Counted from the stretch's first letter, positions 33,026 to 43,600 are shown. The stretch is 64,000 bases of DNA from Bacteroidales bacterium UBA2287 (GCA_002345675.1 DDWL01000021.1:87692-151691); one strand, 5' to 3'. Numbers and translations: made by a program. The notes: generated by a model not told the origin, from the letters alone.

Positions 33026-35053
33026 ATGAAGAAAATTTATTTTAGTTCATTACGTTCAATCGCATCGTTTAAAATGTGGTCGAATAAAAATTACGCTGTA
33101 TTTAACAGCCTGAAGAGCGTAGTTAAAATTGGCGTTCTTGCATCAACCTACACCCTCGTTGCTCAGCCAATGGCAACATTTGCCCAAACCGACTCGGTGG
33201 GAGTTAGTAAAAATGTCGACATGGATGAGGTTGTAATTGGAGGTCGAAAAAAAGCCACAACCTACTCGGAGCAAACCCGAGCAGTAATGGTAATTACAAA
33301 AGATGAGCTGGGGGCGTTACCGGCCTCCACGTTAGGCGATCTTCTGGAGCATGTTGCAGGGGTCGATATTCGGCAGCGTGGAGGTCATGGAGTTCAAGCC
33401 GATTTAATGGTTAGAGGTGGAACCTTCGACCAAGTTCTAATTCTTTTAAACGGTATTAACATAACCGACCCACAAACAGGGCATCACAACCTTAACATTC
33501 CAATCGATTACGATGCCATCGATCGAATTGAAGTTCTTCATGGTCCGGGAGCACGTGTATATGGACAAGGTGCATTTAGCGGAGCGATTAATATTATTAC
33601 CATTCCAAAAAACGATAACGAAATAAATGCGAGCATATTAATTGGGGAACATGGTCTCTTAAAAACAGGCACAACAATTAACCATAAAGGGAAAAGATTT
33701 TCTACAAAAATTGCTGCCTCTACAGCAAAATCGAACGGCTACACTGCAAATACCGATTTTAATTCAGTAAATTTTTTCACTCATAGTAAAATAGCTGCCC
33801 TAAAAGGTCAACTCGATTTACAGGCAGGAATTCAGGATAAAGGATTTGGTGCACAGGCATTTTATACACCAAAATTCCCCGAGCAATTCGAAAAAACTTC
33901 GACCCTTTTTGCCTCCGAAGCCTACTCATTAACTTTGGGCAACTTTACGGTAAACCATTCGGCATATTTTCGCAAGCATTACGATAGATTCGAACTTTTC
34001 CGCAGGAATAGCCCTGTTTGGTACACTTCGCATAACTACCATACAACAAATGTTGCTGGTGCAACTTTAGGTGGAAACTTCGATTATGGAATTGGGAAAT
34101 TTCGTTTTGGTGGCGAATTTAGGCACGAATCGATACTAAGCACAAACCTTGGCGATATTCTAATGAGCCCTGTTAAAGTTAAAGGAGAAGATAGCATTTA
34201 CTATACAAAAGGTAAGTTTAGAAACTGGGGCAATATTTTCATCGAAAACAGCTTTTATGTTAATGATTTCAGCGTTTCGGCAGGTGGAATGGTAACTTTT
34301 GGGCAAATTGATAAACCCCAAATTTCGTGGGGTGCCGATTTAGGTTACAATTTAACCCAAAACATAAAAGTTTTCGCATCGGCTAATAGCACATTTCGTG
34401 CTCCAAATTTTACCGATTTATACTACACCGGACCAACGAATGAGGGAAACCCAAACCTTAAACCCGAAAAGGCAATAACCTACGAGTTTGGGGTGAAAAA
34501 CCAAACACTAAAAACAAGTTCAAGCATTCTAGCATTTTTTAGGGATGGTAAAGATGTTATCGACTGGGTTAAATTCACTCCTGAACAAATAAAATGGACA
34601 ACATACAACTATACAAACATTTCTTCTTACGGCTTCGAAGCGAGTTTTTCGCATATATTTACGAAAACCAATCCACTTATCTCGTCGTGTTTAATTAGCT
34701 ATAGCTACACCGAAACAAATCGCGAAAGTGGAGAAGTGATATCGTACTATGCTCTCGATTATTTAAAGCATAAAGTTACAGTGTCGGCAAACCATAAAGT
34801 TTGGAACAAACTATATTTTAATTGGTTGGTTATAGCCCAAAGCAGAGCAGGAACATACACAGACTTCGTTTCAAATACCGAAAAAGAGTATTCCCCATTT
34901 GCTATGGTTAATACAAAAATCACTTGGAACGACAGGCATTTTTCTGTATTTGCCGACATTCAAAATATTACAAATAAAAAGTATTTCGACATAGGGAACA
35001 TTCCTCAACCTAATCGTTGGATATCAGCTGGAGCTTCATTTACAATAAAATAA
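33026..35053 (+). CDS. TonB-dependent receptor (BtuB/FepA-like)
   Basis: 675 residues. An unusually long leader of about 55 residues (hydrophobic core VVKIGVLASTYTLVAQ, cleavage near TFAQ), a TonB-box-like MDEVVIGGR and a plug domain ~70-185 (LLEHVAGVDIRQRGG, LMVRGGTFDQVLILLNGIN, GPGARVYGQGAFSGAINI). A 22-strand-type barrel follows, ending NRWISAGASFTIK. No carboxypeptidase-like domain, unlike the first receptor. Substrate is uncertain: cobalamin, a metal complex or a siderophore are all possible. A Cys/His-rich lipoprotein gene lies 115 bp downstream with its own promoter. Confidence 0.88.
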   Translation: MKKIYFSSLRSIASFKMWSNKNYAVFNSLKSVVKIGVLASTYTLVAQPMATFAQTDSVGVSKNVDMDEVVIGGRKKATTYSEQTRAVMVITKDELGALPASTLGDLLEHVAGVDIRQRGGHGVQADLMVRGGTFDQVLILLNGINITDPQTGHHNLNIPIDYDAIDRIEVLHGPGARVYGQGAFSGAINIITIPKNDNEINASILIGEHGLLKTGTTINHKGKRFSTKIAASTAKSNGYTANTDFNSVNFFTHSKIAALKGQLDLQAGIQDKGFGAQAFYTPKFPEQFEKTSTLFASEAYSLTLGNFTVNHSAYFRKHYDRFELFRRNSPVWYTSHNYHTTNVAGATLGGNFDYGIGKFRFGGEFRHESILSTNLGDILMSPVKVKGEDSIYYTKGKFRNWGNIFIENSFYVNDFSVSAGGMVTFGQIDKPQISWGADLGYNLTQNIKVFASANSTFRAPNFTDLYYTGPTNEGNPNLKPEKAITYEFGVKNQTLKTSSSILAFFRDGKDVIDWVKFTPEQIKWTTYNYTNISSYGFEASFSHIFTKTNPLISSCLISYSYTETNRESGEVISYYALDYLKHKVTVSANHKVWNKLYFNWLVIAQSRAGTYTDFVSNTEKEYSPFAMVNTKITWNDRHFSVFADIQNITNKKYFDIGNIPQPNRWISAGASFTIK

Positions 35054-35097
35054 TTAACATTATTTTATAAAATTTCATTTTTTATAAAATTGGTTTC

Positions 35098-35105
35098 TAT
35101 ATTTG
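35098..35105 (+). promoter_or_regulatory. Probable -7 element for the Cys-rich lipoprotein
   Basis: TATATTTG followed by C, 62 bp before ATG 35168; matches TAnnTTTG. The -33 region is only T-rich. Confidence 0.45.
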
Positions 35106-35167
35106 CATCCGTAAATATTAATTGCAAATCATTAATTAACAACAATAACCACTAACCCTCAAACACA

Positions 35168-35404
35168 ATGAAAAAAAGTATTATCATCCTTTCGAGCGCA
35201 GTTCTTTTTGTAGCATTTTCTTTCGCATCATGCGGTAACACACAAGCAAAAACCGAAGAAACCAAAACTGAATGCTGCGAAGCAAAAGACAAAGAAGCTT
35301 GCTGCGCAAAAAAAGACAGTTGCAAACAAGTACATGCTGATTCGACAAAATGTTCTGACAAGCACGAGCATTCTGACTCAACTAAGTGTGACCATAAACA
35401 TTAA
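35168..35404 (+). CDS. Small Cys/His-rich lipoprotein, probable metal binder
   Basis: 78 residues. Signal peptide with lipobox FASC|GN (lipidated Cys21). The mature 58 residues are hydrophilic and dominated by Cys, His, Lys and Asp: ECCEAKDKEACCAKKDSC in the centre and SDKHEHSDSTKCDHKH at the end, with eight Cys besides the lipidated one. No family recognised. The composition fits binding of a soft metal ion (Cu, Zn, Ni, Co) at the membrane surface. It lies downstream of a TonB-dependent receptor, so a metal-uptake link is possible but unproven. Confidence 0.8.
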   Translation: MKKSIIILSSAVLFVAFSFASCGNTQAKTEETKTECCEAKDKEACCAKKDSCKQVHADSTKCSDKHEHSDSTKCDHKH

Positions 35405-35518
35405 TTACAATAGTTGATAAACTTTATACTTTATTAAGAAAGCCGCTCTATTTGTGTGGCTTTCTGCGTTTTAAAAGTATTGGATTACTACTGCTAAACA
35501 CAACCGCTAGAAAATAAA

Positions 35519-35548
35519 AAAGGGAACACCATATTTGGTATTCCCTTT
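35519..35548 (-). terminator. Duplicate of the tRNA-Pro terminator
   Basis: Stem AAAGGGAACACCA / TGGTATTCCCTTT with one mismatch and a 4-nt loop, T-run on the minus strand. Near-identical to the terminator at 35643-35671; it now follows the broken tRNA copy. Confidence 0.65.
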
Positions 35549-35556
35549 CCTTTCTT

Positions 35557-35625
35557 CGGGTGGCAGGATTGGCTTCGCCGAGCTCGTCTCACAAAACGAG
35601 ACTCGGTTCGAACCCCCAACCCTCT
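35557..35625 (-). pseudogene. Broken tRNA-Pro 3' fragment with a hairpin insertion
   Basis: CGGGTGGCAGGATT (35557-35570) and TTCGAACCCCCAACCCTCT (35607-35625) correspond to the acceptor/T-arm 3' half of the intact tRNA-Pro next door. They are split inside the T-loop by ~36 bp (35571-35606) that can fold into a hairpin (CCGAG...CTCGG). The 5' half is absent. Copy plus terminator make a direct repeat of the intact gene's 3' end, about 123 bp apart. Confidence 0.6.
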
Positions 35626-35642
35626 CAGTAGTGTAAAATAAA

Positions 35643-35671
35643 AAAGGGAACACCATGTTGGTATTCCCTTT
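35643..35671 (-). terminator. Terminator of the tRNA-Pro gene
   Basis: Stem of 13 bp with one mismatch (AAAGGGAACACCA / TGGTATTCCCTTT), 3-nt loop, then a T-run on the minus strand, directly after the tRNA. Confidence 0.75.
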
Positions 35672-35678
35672 CCTTCGT

Positions 35679-35752
<74 letters not shown>

Positions 35753-35766
35753 AAGGATTTTTTTGC

Positions 35767-35852
35767 GGTGAGGGGGGGATTCGAACCCCCGGTACCCTTT
35801 CGAGTACGGCAGTTTAGCAAACTGCTGGTTTCAGCCACTCACCCACCTCACC
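35767..35852 (-). tRNA. tRNA-Ser (anticodon GCU)
   Basis: 86 nt with the long class II variable arm: acceptor GGTGAGG/CCTCACC, anticodon arm GCAGT-TTGCTAA-ACTGC with anticodon GCT, T-arm GGGGG-TTCGAAT-CCCCC. No encoded CCA. Confidence 0.95.
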
Positions 35853-35936
35853 TTACTTATGCGGGTAAGCCCCTTGCAAAAGCATGGCAAAAGTATAAAA
35901 ACATACGAACTAAACAAAGCTTTTGGGAAAATAATA

Positions 35937-35966
35937 CAAAAAAAGGGTAACGAATTTCGTTACCCT
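35937..35966 (-). terminator. Terminator of the nfeD-floA operon
   Basis: AGGGTAACGAA (35944-35954) pairs with TTCGTTACCCT (35956-35966); on the minus strand it is followed by seven T. It lies just past the floA stop. Confidence 0.75.
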
Positions 35967-35991
35967 CTATGTATCAGACTATAAATTTTCA

Positions 35992-36969
35992 CTATTTTTT
36001 AGTCGTACCAGGGTCTTTGGCAATATTTTCGCGCATACTTGTGTCGGCTTCAATGTTACGAAGCTTATAGTAGTCCATAATTCCTAGGTTACCGCTGCGG
36101 AAAGCTTCGGCTATTGCTAATGGAATTTGTGCTTCGGCTTCAATTACTTTTGCACGAGCTTCCTGTGCTTTTGCTTTCATTTCTTGCTCCGATGCAACTG
36201 CCATAGCTCTACGCTCTTCGGCTTTTGCCTGTGCAATGTTCTTGTCGGCATTTGCTTGGTCCATTTGAAGCACAGCACCAATGTTTCGTCCTATGTCGAT
36301 GTCGGCAATATCAATCGAAAGAATTTCGAATGCAGTACCAGCATCGAGTCCTTTTTCGAGTACAACTCTCGAAATGAAATCGGGATTTTCGAGAACCGTT
36401 TTATGCGAAGCCGACGAACCAATTGAGGAAACAATACCCTCGCCAACACGGGCAAGAACGGTTTCTTCGCCTGCGCCCCCAACCAATTGCTTAATGTTTG
36501 CGCGAACGGTAACCCTTGCCTTAGCAATAAGCTGAATACCATCCTTTGCAACAGCAGTTACAGGAGGAGTATTAATAACCTTTGGGTTAACCGACATTTG
36601 AACTGCCTCAAAAACATCGCGGCCAGCAAGGTCGATGGCTGTTGCCATTTTAAAGTCGAGAGGAATATTCGCCTTTTGGGCCGAAACAAGCGCATTAACT
36701 ACCTTACGAACCCTACCGCCAGCTAAATAGTGTGCTTCGAGCTCGTTCGAGTTAAGCTTAAGTCCAGCTTTTGTTCCAGTAATCAGCGCATCAACTATTT
36801 CTCTTGGTGGCACTTTTCGCCACCTCATAAAAATTAGCTGAATAAGCGATATTCGAACATCGGAAACCAATGCTTGAAACCAAATTCCAATTGGCACAAA
36901 ATACATTAGCACAACTAGGCCAATGAAACACGCAATAATAATTGCTACATAAAGTGTAACTCCATCCAT
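35992..36969 (-). CDS. floA: Flotillin-like protein FloA
   Basis: 325 residues, normal FloA length. One N-terminal membrane hairpin (~5-35), then a band-7/PHB-like domain with the FloA signatures FMRWRKVPPREIVDAL, AHYLAGGRVRKVVNAL and AIDLAGRDVFEAVQMSVNPKVI. A C-terminal Ala/Glu-rich coiled coil follows (KAEERRAMAVASEQEMKAKA). FloA scaffolds membrane microdomains. It lies 5 bp after nfeD, the usual partner. Confidence 0.95.
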   Translation of the reverse strand: MDGVTLYVAIIIACFIGLVVLMYFVPIGIWFQALVSDVRISLIQLIFMRWRKVPPREIVDALITGTKAGLKLNSNELEAHYLAGGRVRKVVNALVSAQKANIPLDFKMATAIDLAGRDVFEAVQMSVNPKVINTPPVTAVAKDGIQLIAKARVTVRANIKQLVGGAGEETVLARVGEGIVSSIGSSASHKTVLENPDFISRVVLEKGLDAGTAFEILSIDIADIDIGRNIGAVLQMDQANADKNIAQAKAEERRAMAVASEQEMKAKAQEARAKVIEAEAQIPLAIAEAFRSGNLGIMDYYKLRNIEADTSMRENIAKDPGTTKK

Positions 36970-36974
36970 ACTAT

Positions 36975-37439
36975 TTAATTTTTAAGTTTAACAATTACAT
37001 TATTACCTTCAATTCTAATTACTTCAATTTCAGATTTTTCGTTAATATAGTCACCCGTCGACTTGGCCTCAACAATCAAATTATTAATACGGGCTTTACC
37101 CATTGGGGCTAATCGGCTAATAGCAGTACCTGTGTCGCCTGGCTTAATTAAATTAGTGGTTGCATTTGTTTCAACATTGCTCTCCATATTGGTTGCCAGC
37201 GTAAACCGTTGCCATGTTTTTGAGCGAAGCGACAGTGTAATTAAAACAATTGATGCTATTATTGTAATTATGAGTGTAATGTGACCTGTTGTAGTTCCAT
37301 AGCCAACATATGCCCAAATTATTCCGCTTATCATAAAGGCAAATCCGCCTATTCCGGCAACTGTAATACCCGGAATTAAAAGAAATTCAACAAGTAAAAG
37401 TACTAGTCCAATTATGATTAAGAAAATTATGCCTGTCAT
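36975..37439 (-). CDS. NfeD-family membrane protein
   Basis: 154 residues, the short NfeD form without the ClpP-like protease part. Two or three membrane helices (~2-75; GIIFLIIIGLVLLLVEFLLIPG) and a C-terminal OB-fold-like domain (~95-154; GDTGTAISRLAPMGKARIN, IEVIRIEGNNVIVKL). Short NfeD proteins are encoded beside flotillins and work with them. Cotranscribed with floA. Confidence 0.9.
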   Translation of the reverse strand: MTGIIFLIIIGLVLLLVEFLLIPGITVAGIGGFAFMISGIIWAYVGYGTTTGHITLIITIIASIVLITLSLRSKTWQRFTLATNMESNVETNATTNLIKPGDTGTAISRLAPMGKARINNLIVEAKSTGDYINEKSEIEVIRIEGNNVIVKLKN

Positions 37440-37449
37440 TATAGTTTTA

Positions 37450-37740
37450 TTAAAATCCGTTATCGATGGTTGCGCTAAGGCCTCTTCGAGAAAACTCGTC
37501 CTTTAGCTCCTTGAGAGTAGAAAAACCACCATTTTTAACACTGCACTTTCCTTTATGGTGTGCAATAAGAGTACACTGCTCGGCCTGTATGGCATCGTGT
37601 TCACAAATATCGACCAAGCATTTAACTACATAGTCGAATTCGTTATGGTTGTCGTTATGCAGGGTTAAGGAGTAACCTAAATCCTTACTACTATCTATCT
37701 CGTTGTTAGTAAATGGATTATGCTTAATATTGCCAGACAT
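37450..37740 (-). CDS. clpS: ATP-dependent Clp protease adaptor ClpS
   Basis: 96 residues, normal for ClpS, which delivers N-degron substrates to ClpA/ClpC. Motifs: LTLHNDNHNEFDYVVKCL (the DN of the binding loop), HHKGKCSVKNG and KDEFSRRGLSATI. The spacing Y-x-L-x-LHNDNHNEFDYV is characteristic. It precedes nfeD by 10 bp. Confidence 0.88.
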   Translation of the reverse strand: MSGNIKHNPFTNNEIDSSKDLGYSLTLHNDNHNEFDYVVKCLVDICEHDAIQAEQCTLIAHHKGKCSVKNGGFSTLKELKDEFSRRGLSATIDNGF

Positions 37741-37776
37741 TTTTAAATTTTATTTAGAGTTAAAAATAGTACTATT

Positions 37777-40590
37777 TTATTCAATTTCAACAGTTACAAC
37801 TTTAGCACCCCCAATTCCGCTCCCAATTAAGTTGTCCTTTACCCTATTAACTTCGGTTAACGACTTAAAATTTCCAACCGAATAAATAAATCCTCCTTGG
37901 CTATCGGGTTTACGAATTATATCCTTTCCAGGTGCAAGCGTACGTACAGTTTGAGAAACATCGTCGGGTAAACGCCCTTTAAATGAGCCTAAGCTAATAA
38001 CGTAAACTAATTCACTGTTTTCGGGTTGAATTTCAATTCTTGTTTCGCTGGGCGGGTTAGTTTGTTCATGCTTTTCGAGCGATTGAGCCCTCGACAGGGC
38101 AACCGAACGCCCGTTATGCCATGCAACAATAAAGGCATCCTTAAACCCAAGCCCTTTAACACTTGGCAATGCTTTTTCGGCATTTGAAAGGCTGAAAAAC
38201 TTACCCACATAGTATTTTGTAATCTTGCCCCCGCTTACCTTTTCGCCCGAAATGGGGGTCATGCCTTTAAACGATTGAATGCTAACAGGATTGCTATAAG
38301 CGCCAAGTTGAATTCGATACAAAACACCTTGTGGTAAAGCCTCATCGATAGGAATTGGATTTTTGAGACCATAAGGTGAAACTTCAACAATTTGAAACTC
38401 GGGATTAACTTCGGGTTTAAACATAATGGCATCGGCCGCTGAAGCAACTTCGGCATTTACTTTTTGAGGAGCAATGGTATCAAATTTTTCTTGAATAACT
38501 GTTGCCGATTCTTTTACTTGAACTTGAGTTTGCACTAACGACTTGCCAAAAACCGATTGTTCCAAACGAATTATTGAACTTAAAATCGATTGCTCAAATA
38601 GGTTTAGCCCCCAAAGTTTAGCAAAAGTTAACTCGAACCTTAACACGCCAAGTTCTTCGAGTAAAAGTGCGTCGAATTGCGATTCCTCGGTAAAATTGGG
38701 GTCTATATTATTACGAATTGCCATTGCCGAGCGGAAATGCAAATTGGCTTTATCAATTTCGCTTCTAATGTCTTTTCGGTCGCTGGCGGCTTGCTTTACC
38801 ATTGCAACCGATATGCAATCGCTATAAAGTTTCTTTTTTGTTGCAGTAAATTCAGTGTAAACTGGTAATAGCCCTTTTATTTTAGCTACAAATGTTGAGT
38901 AATCGTTTTTAAAATTCTGACTTTGCTTATATGCCTCATCAAGTTCTTTGTCGCTTATGCTTTTTTTAAGTTGAAGTATTTCCTTACGCTGCTTATCGAT
39001 AAGGGTTGCATTCTTTTCGATATTTGCCAGTCGTTTTAGCTCTTCGGAATGAAAAACGGAAGTGGCATAGCGTGCTTGATATAAAAACTGAGGGTTATCG
39101 ACGGCATAGTTTTCGGCAATTTTTTCGGCTGGTTTACGCTTCCCTGTTATGTATTCCTGTTCAATTTGACTAGCTCGCGCAAAGTGCGTATCGGCCAAAT
39201 GCTGCGCACTAAGTAGCTCATCTTCAACCTTAACAACTTGTGCTTCGAGTTTTCGGCGTTCCTCGGCTGTTGAAATATTGTCGAAACGAGCCCTAAGTGC
39301 TTCGAGGCGAATACGAAGCGAGTCGGTTTTCATTTGCTCGGCAAATCCTTTTGCAAGAGCTCTTGAGTATTCTGTATCGTTTTCGACTGCGCTCCCCGAT
39401 GCAGTTTTTTGAGTTTTTGAAATTTGACTTTTATTTATAGGTATAATACTAGTTTGTTCGCTGCTTTTTCCCAATTCAACGTTTAGCTTCGCAACTTCGC
39501 GAACTATATCAAGCGACGTTACGGCTCTTCGAATTGGATTTGGGTCAACTTCAACTGTAACAACCTCTAAACTGTCGGGCATTACATTTCGGCTTGTAAC
39601 AAAACTTACTAGGGTATTATCGGGGTTTACAACGTAAAGAAAATCGTCGAAGGGTGAACTAAAGGGGAAACCCAGGTTCTCGGGTTCGCTCCAAGTGTTG
39701 GTTATCGAGTTAAATACGCTTCGGTATATATCGTATCCACCCATGCTGTAGTGGCCTTTGGATGCAAAGTAAAGTGTTCCGTCGGGTGCGAGGTACGGAA
39801 AATCCTCGTCGAAGGTTGTATTTATTGGGTCGCCAATATTTTTTGGTTTGCTCCAAAAACCATCCGCAAGCCTTTCAATTACAAAAATATCTTTGCCTTG
39901 CGAAGTGGTAGAACCGTAACTCGAATAAAAAACCCTATCGCCAACCTGAGGATTTACAGGAAAAAAGATAGTTGATGCATCTGATTCCTTCTTGTCAATT
40001 GAAGTTTTTAAGTCGTTAGGCTTTGGAACAAAAGCTCCATTTGGTGAAGCAGTGGAAATTGAACTGTAGAAATCGCTTGCACTTACTATTTTTTTATCGA
40101 CTATAGTAGGTTGATAAAGGTACTTGAGCATAAAAGTCCCATTTTCGCACCAGTTGAGTCGCTGCTCTATTGTGCTTTTCGAAACATTCGCAATGCCCGA
40201 ATTAATGGTATACCTACGGTAATAGTTTATTGCATTATCGAACTCGTAACCATGAAGGTATGCCTCGGCAAGGTAAAAGTACACTTGATTGGAAACCTCT
40301 TTTGTTGATGCGCGTTTTAGCAAGTCGATTGCCTTTGCTGAATTTCGGGTTGCCAAAAGGTACGAAACACCTAGAGCATACTGAATATTTGCATCGTTAG
40401 GGTATAAGTTTAGTAAATTTTGGTATGCAACTATGGCTTGTGAGTAGTTCCCATTTTTAAAAAGAGAATCGGCCTTTTGGCTGTGAACGCTACTAGTTAT
40501 CTGTATTTCAGACTCTTGAGCACTCGTTAACAAGTGAAAGGGTAGCAAAAAAAGAGTAAAAATGAAAATGTGAAACCTTGGCTTTACCAT
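37777..40590 (-). CDS. TPR / PD40 / coiled-coil / SPOR envelope protein
   Basis: 937 residues. Signal peptide (FTLFLLPFHLLTSAQ), TPR-like repeats ~30-150 (ADSLFKNGNYSQAIVAYQNL), then PD40/WD40-like blades ~185-345 (DRVFYSSYGSTTSQGKDIFV, EDFPYLAPDGTLYFASKG). A long charged coiled-coil region spans ~380-700, and two SPOR-like C-terminal segments follow (~755-830, GVLYRIQLGAYSNP; ~865-935, LVYVISLGSFKG). The first half resembles PorE-type or OmpA-associated TPR-PD40 proteins of Bacteroidota, but the OmpA domain is replaced by SPOR, which binds denuded peptidoglycan. Probably a periplasmic/outer-membrane scaffold; precise role unknown. Confidence 0.75.
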   Translation of the reverse strand: MVKPRFHIFIFTLFLLPFHLLTSAQESEIQITSSVHSQKADSLFKNGNYSQAIVAYQNLLNLYPNDANIQYALGVSYLLATRNSAKAIDLLKRASTKEVSNQVYFYLAEAYLHGYEFDNAINYYRRYTINSGIANVSKSTIEQRLNWCENGTFMLKYLYQPTIVDKKIVSASDFYSSISTASPNGAFVPKPNDLKTSIDKKESDASTIFFPVNPQVGDRVFYSSYGSTTSQGKDIFVIERLADGFWSKPKNIGDPINTTFDEDFPYLAPDGTLYFASKGHYSMGGYDIYRSVFNSITNTWSEPENLGFPFSSPFDDFLYVVNPDNTLVSFVTSRNVMPDSLEVVTVEVDPNPIRRAVTSLDIVREVAKLNVELGKSSEQTSIIPINKSQISKTQKTASGSAVENDTEYSRALAKGFAEQMKTDSLRIRLEALRARFDNISTAEERRKLEAQVVKVEDELLSAQHLADTHFARASQIEQEYITGKRKPAEKIAENYAVDNPQFLYQARYATSVFHSEELKRLANIEKNATLIDKQRKEILQLKKSISDKELDEAYKQSQNFKNDYSTFVAKIKGLLPVYTEFTATKKKLYSDCISVAMVKQAASDRKDIRSEIDKANLHFRSAMAIRNNIDPNFTEESQFDALLLEELGVLRFELTFAKLWGLNLFEQSILSSIIRLEQSVFGKSLVQTQVQVKESATVIQEKFDTIAPQKVNAEVASAADAIMFKPEVNPEFQIVEVSPYGLKNPIPIDEALPQGVLYRIQLGAYSNPVSIQSFKGMTPISGEKVSGGKITKYYVGKFFSLSNAEKALPSVKGLGFKDAFIVAWHNGRSVALSRAQSLEKHEQTNPPSETRIEIQPENSELVYVISLGSFKGRLPDDVSQTVRTLAPGKDIIRKPDSQGGFIYSVGNFKSLTEVNRVKDNLIGSGIGGAKVVTVEIE

Positions 40591-40678
40591 GAATTAAACC
40601 ATTAATAATAAGACGCTAAAATATAAATTAATTTCCTGAATAACGTCAATTGATTATTATTATTGGTTAATAAAGGCT

Positions 40679-43600
40679 TTAGCGCTCTTTAAAACGAATG
40701 CCAATAACTGTTGCGTCGTCGCGCTGATTTTGAAGTCCTCGAAACTCTTCGAAAGCAGTATCGAGTTGCTCTCCAATTAATTGCATTGGCTGATTTGCAT
40801 TTTCGAGAATAAATTGTTGAAGCCGTACATATGAAAACTTCGTTTTTCCATCGCCATTTTGGTCGATGAAACCATCGGTATTTAGCACAATAATATCGCC
40901 TGGATTAAAAATAAAATCGTGATTTGCAAATTCAGCATCAATGTCGGGCATTATACCGCCAATGGTTTTGCGACTTCCACGAAGAGTTTGGAATTCGGTT
41001 TCGCCTTTGCGTAAATACATTAAAGGTCTATTTGCACCCGAGAAAGTAAGTTTGACTCCATCGCTCGAGTTAAAATCGAATAGACATAACGCAACGTCCA
41101 TTCCGTCGAAGCTTTCGCTTTTGTCTTGCCTTAAAACCTGGTTAACCATTCGGTTAAGCTGCACAAGAATATTCGATGGCGTAAGTATTTTATGCTCCGT
41201 AACAATTTCAGTAATAAGTCGACTTCCAATAACGCTCATAAATGCGCCAGGCACTCCGTGGCCAGTACAATCGACTACTGCGAGCAAGTACTTTTCTTGC
41301 TGGGTTTCGAAATCAACAACCTTCGAGAACCAGTAAAAGTCGCCCGAAACTATATCGCGAGGTTTGTATACAATAAAGTTTTCGAAGAAGCCATCGAGCG
41401 AACTCTTTTCGGGAAGAATTGCCTGCTGAATTGTTTTTGCATATCGAATACTCGCTTCAATGTTTTCGGTATGGCTAATGAGCAAATTATTAATTTGTTC
41501 CAACTCATCGCGCTGCGACTTAATTTCTTCGTTTTGCTGCATTATAGCTTCCGACTGATTAATAATTTCGTCGCTCATGCTAATCATTTCTGCTTCAGCA
41601 TCCTTAAGCGCGGTAATGTCGGAGTCGATGGCAACAAGGTTTTGTAGAGTACCATTGGAGTTTAAAATGGGAGTTAATGTGGTTTGTATCCAAGTTTTTG
41701 AGCCCGACTTAGTTTCAACCTGAACGCTATATGTAGTTGGCGATTTGGTTGTTATACACTCTTCAATAACGTATGCAATATCGGGGTTACCGCTAACTTT
41801 AAGAATACTGTTTCCTTTTTGCGCTATGTACTCGTCGAGGGAGTAACCGTATAGCATTGAAAATGCATCGTTTACCCAAATAATATTACCGCTGGGATCG
41901 GCTATTAGTACTGCATTATTTGTATGGCTTGCTACAATTGATAATTTTTGGAGTTCGCTTGCTTGCTGCTCGAGTTCGAATTTTTGCTGCGCAATTAGCG
42001 CAGTGCGCTCGATTACCTGACGCTCGAGTTCAACTTTTTGTATTCGTATTGAGCGAGTTCGAAGTTTAAATAGTAGCCAAATAAAAATTGATAAAACTAG
42101 TGTCACTAAAATTTTAAAAAGCGTTGTTTGGTGCCAACTGGGTTCAATAATTATTGGAATACTAAACGTTTGATTGCTCCATAACCCTTCTCCACTTGAA
42201 ATGTTTACTTTAAAAATGTACTCACCAGGCGTTATATTAGTGTAGCGTGCTGTTCGTTCGCTACCCGATACAACCCAATCTTTATCGAATGGTTCGAGCA
42301 TAAACCGGAATTGCATTCTTTCGGGAAACCGCAAATTAAGCGATGTAAAATGAATTTGAAATCGGCGATGACCAGCGGGTATATCAATCCCATTTTCGGT
42401 TGGAAAAAAAACCACATCATCGGCTATAACATGTTCAAAAATCACATCGGTACTGCTTTCAATTTCCTGTAAATCCTTTGGAATAACAATAGCAACCCCT
42501 CCCGAAGTTGGAAAGAACATGCGGCCATCGGTTGCCTTTAACGACTTGGTTGCACCTATGCAGTTTAAACTTTTCATGCCATCGCTGCGACCAAAAAGAC
42601 GATATGTGTATGATTTTTCGTTGCCTTTGGCAAATGCATTTAATTCGTTTTTTGATACGCGGGCAATTCCAAAATTTGTAGGCATCCAAAAAAAACCGTA
42701 ATCATCTTCTAAAACATCGTATAAACTATTGTCGAACAAGCCATTGAGAATATTAAATACAAAAATACTTGTATCGTTTTCAATTCGAATTAACCCATCG
42801 TTCGATGAAACCCAAAGGACATTATCGGTATCGGCATAAGCATTAAATGCAAAATTACCAGGCATTCCGTCCTTGTTATTAATCTGCCCAACAATATTAT
42901 TCGACGAAATAATATTTAATCCATTTTTAGTTGTTATAATTATTCGCCCAAGTTTATCCTGCTCAATTCCCATAATGTAATTCGAACTCAACCCATTATC
43001 TTGGTTATAAACTTGTATAACTTCGCCATTTTTCGATAGCCTAAAAAGTCCCTCCGAGCGAGTTCCAACCCATATATTTCCTGTCTTATCTTCGAAAACC
43101 ATACGTGTTGATTCGCTAGGAAAACCCGATTTACTATTGAATAGTTTCTCTTCGCCGTTTGGCATAATTTTAAGTAGCCCACCATAGGTGCTAACCCACA
43201 AATTTTTATTGGAATCGACTAAAATATGCTTTAGCCTGTCCTTAGGTATTGGAATGCGAGTGTTTAATGCAGAAATGGTGTTATTCTTAAGAATATTTAT
43301 TGTTCCCGCTTCGTCGCCAATAAAGTACTTATTTTCATCGTATTGCGCTATTCCTGTAATTACATTTGTGCTTAAACCTTCGTCAGTTGAGTAATTCAGT
43401 ACTAATCCGTCGGAAAGTTGAGCCAATCCCTTTCGATAAGTGGCTATCCAAAGGCTACCTTCCTTGTCGACCATTAAATTTCTGATTAAATTACTGGGGA
43501 AACCATTCGCTTCGTTATACGAGTCGAGTTGCTTTGAACTTAAATTGTAGCGGTAAAGCCCGCTTTGACTACCAAGCCAAAGTATTCCATTAGTATCTTC

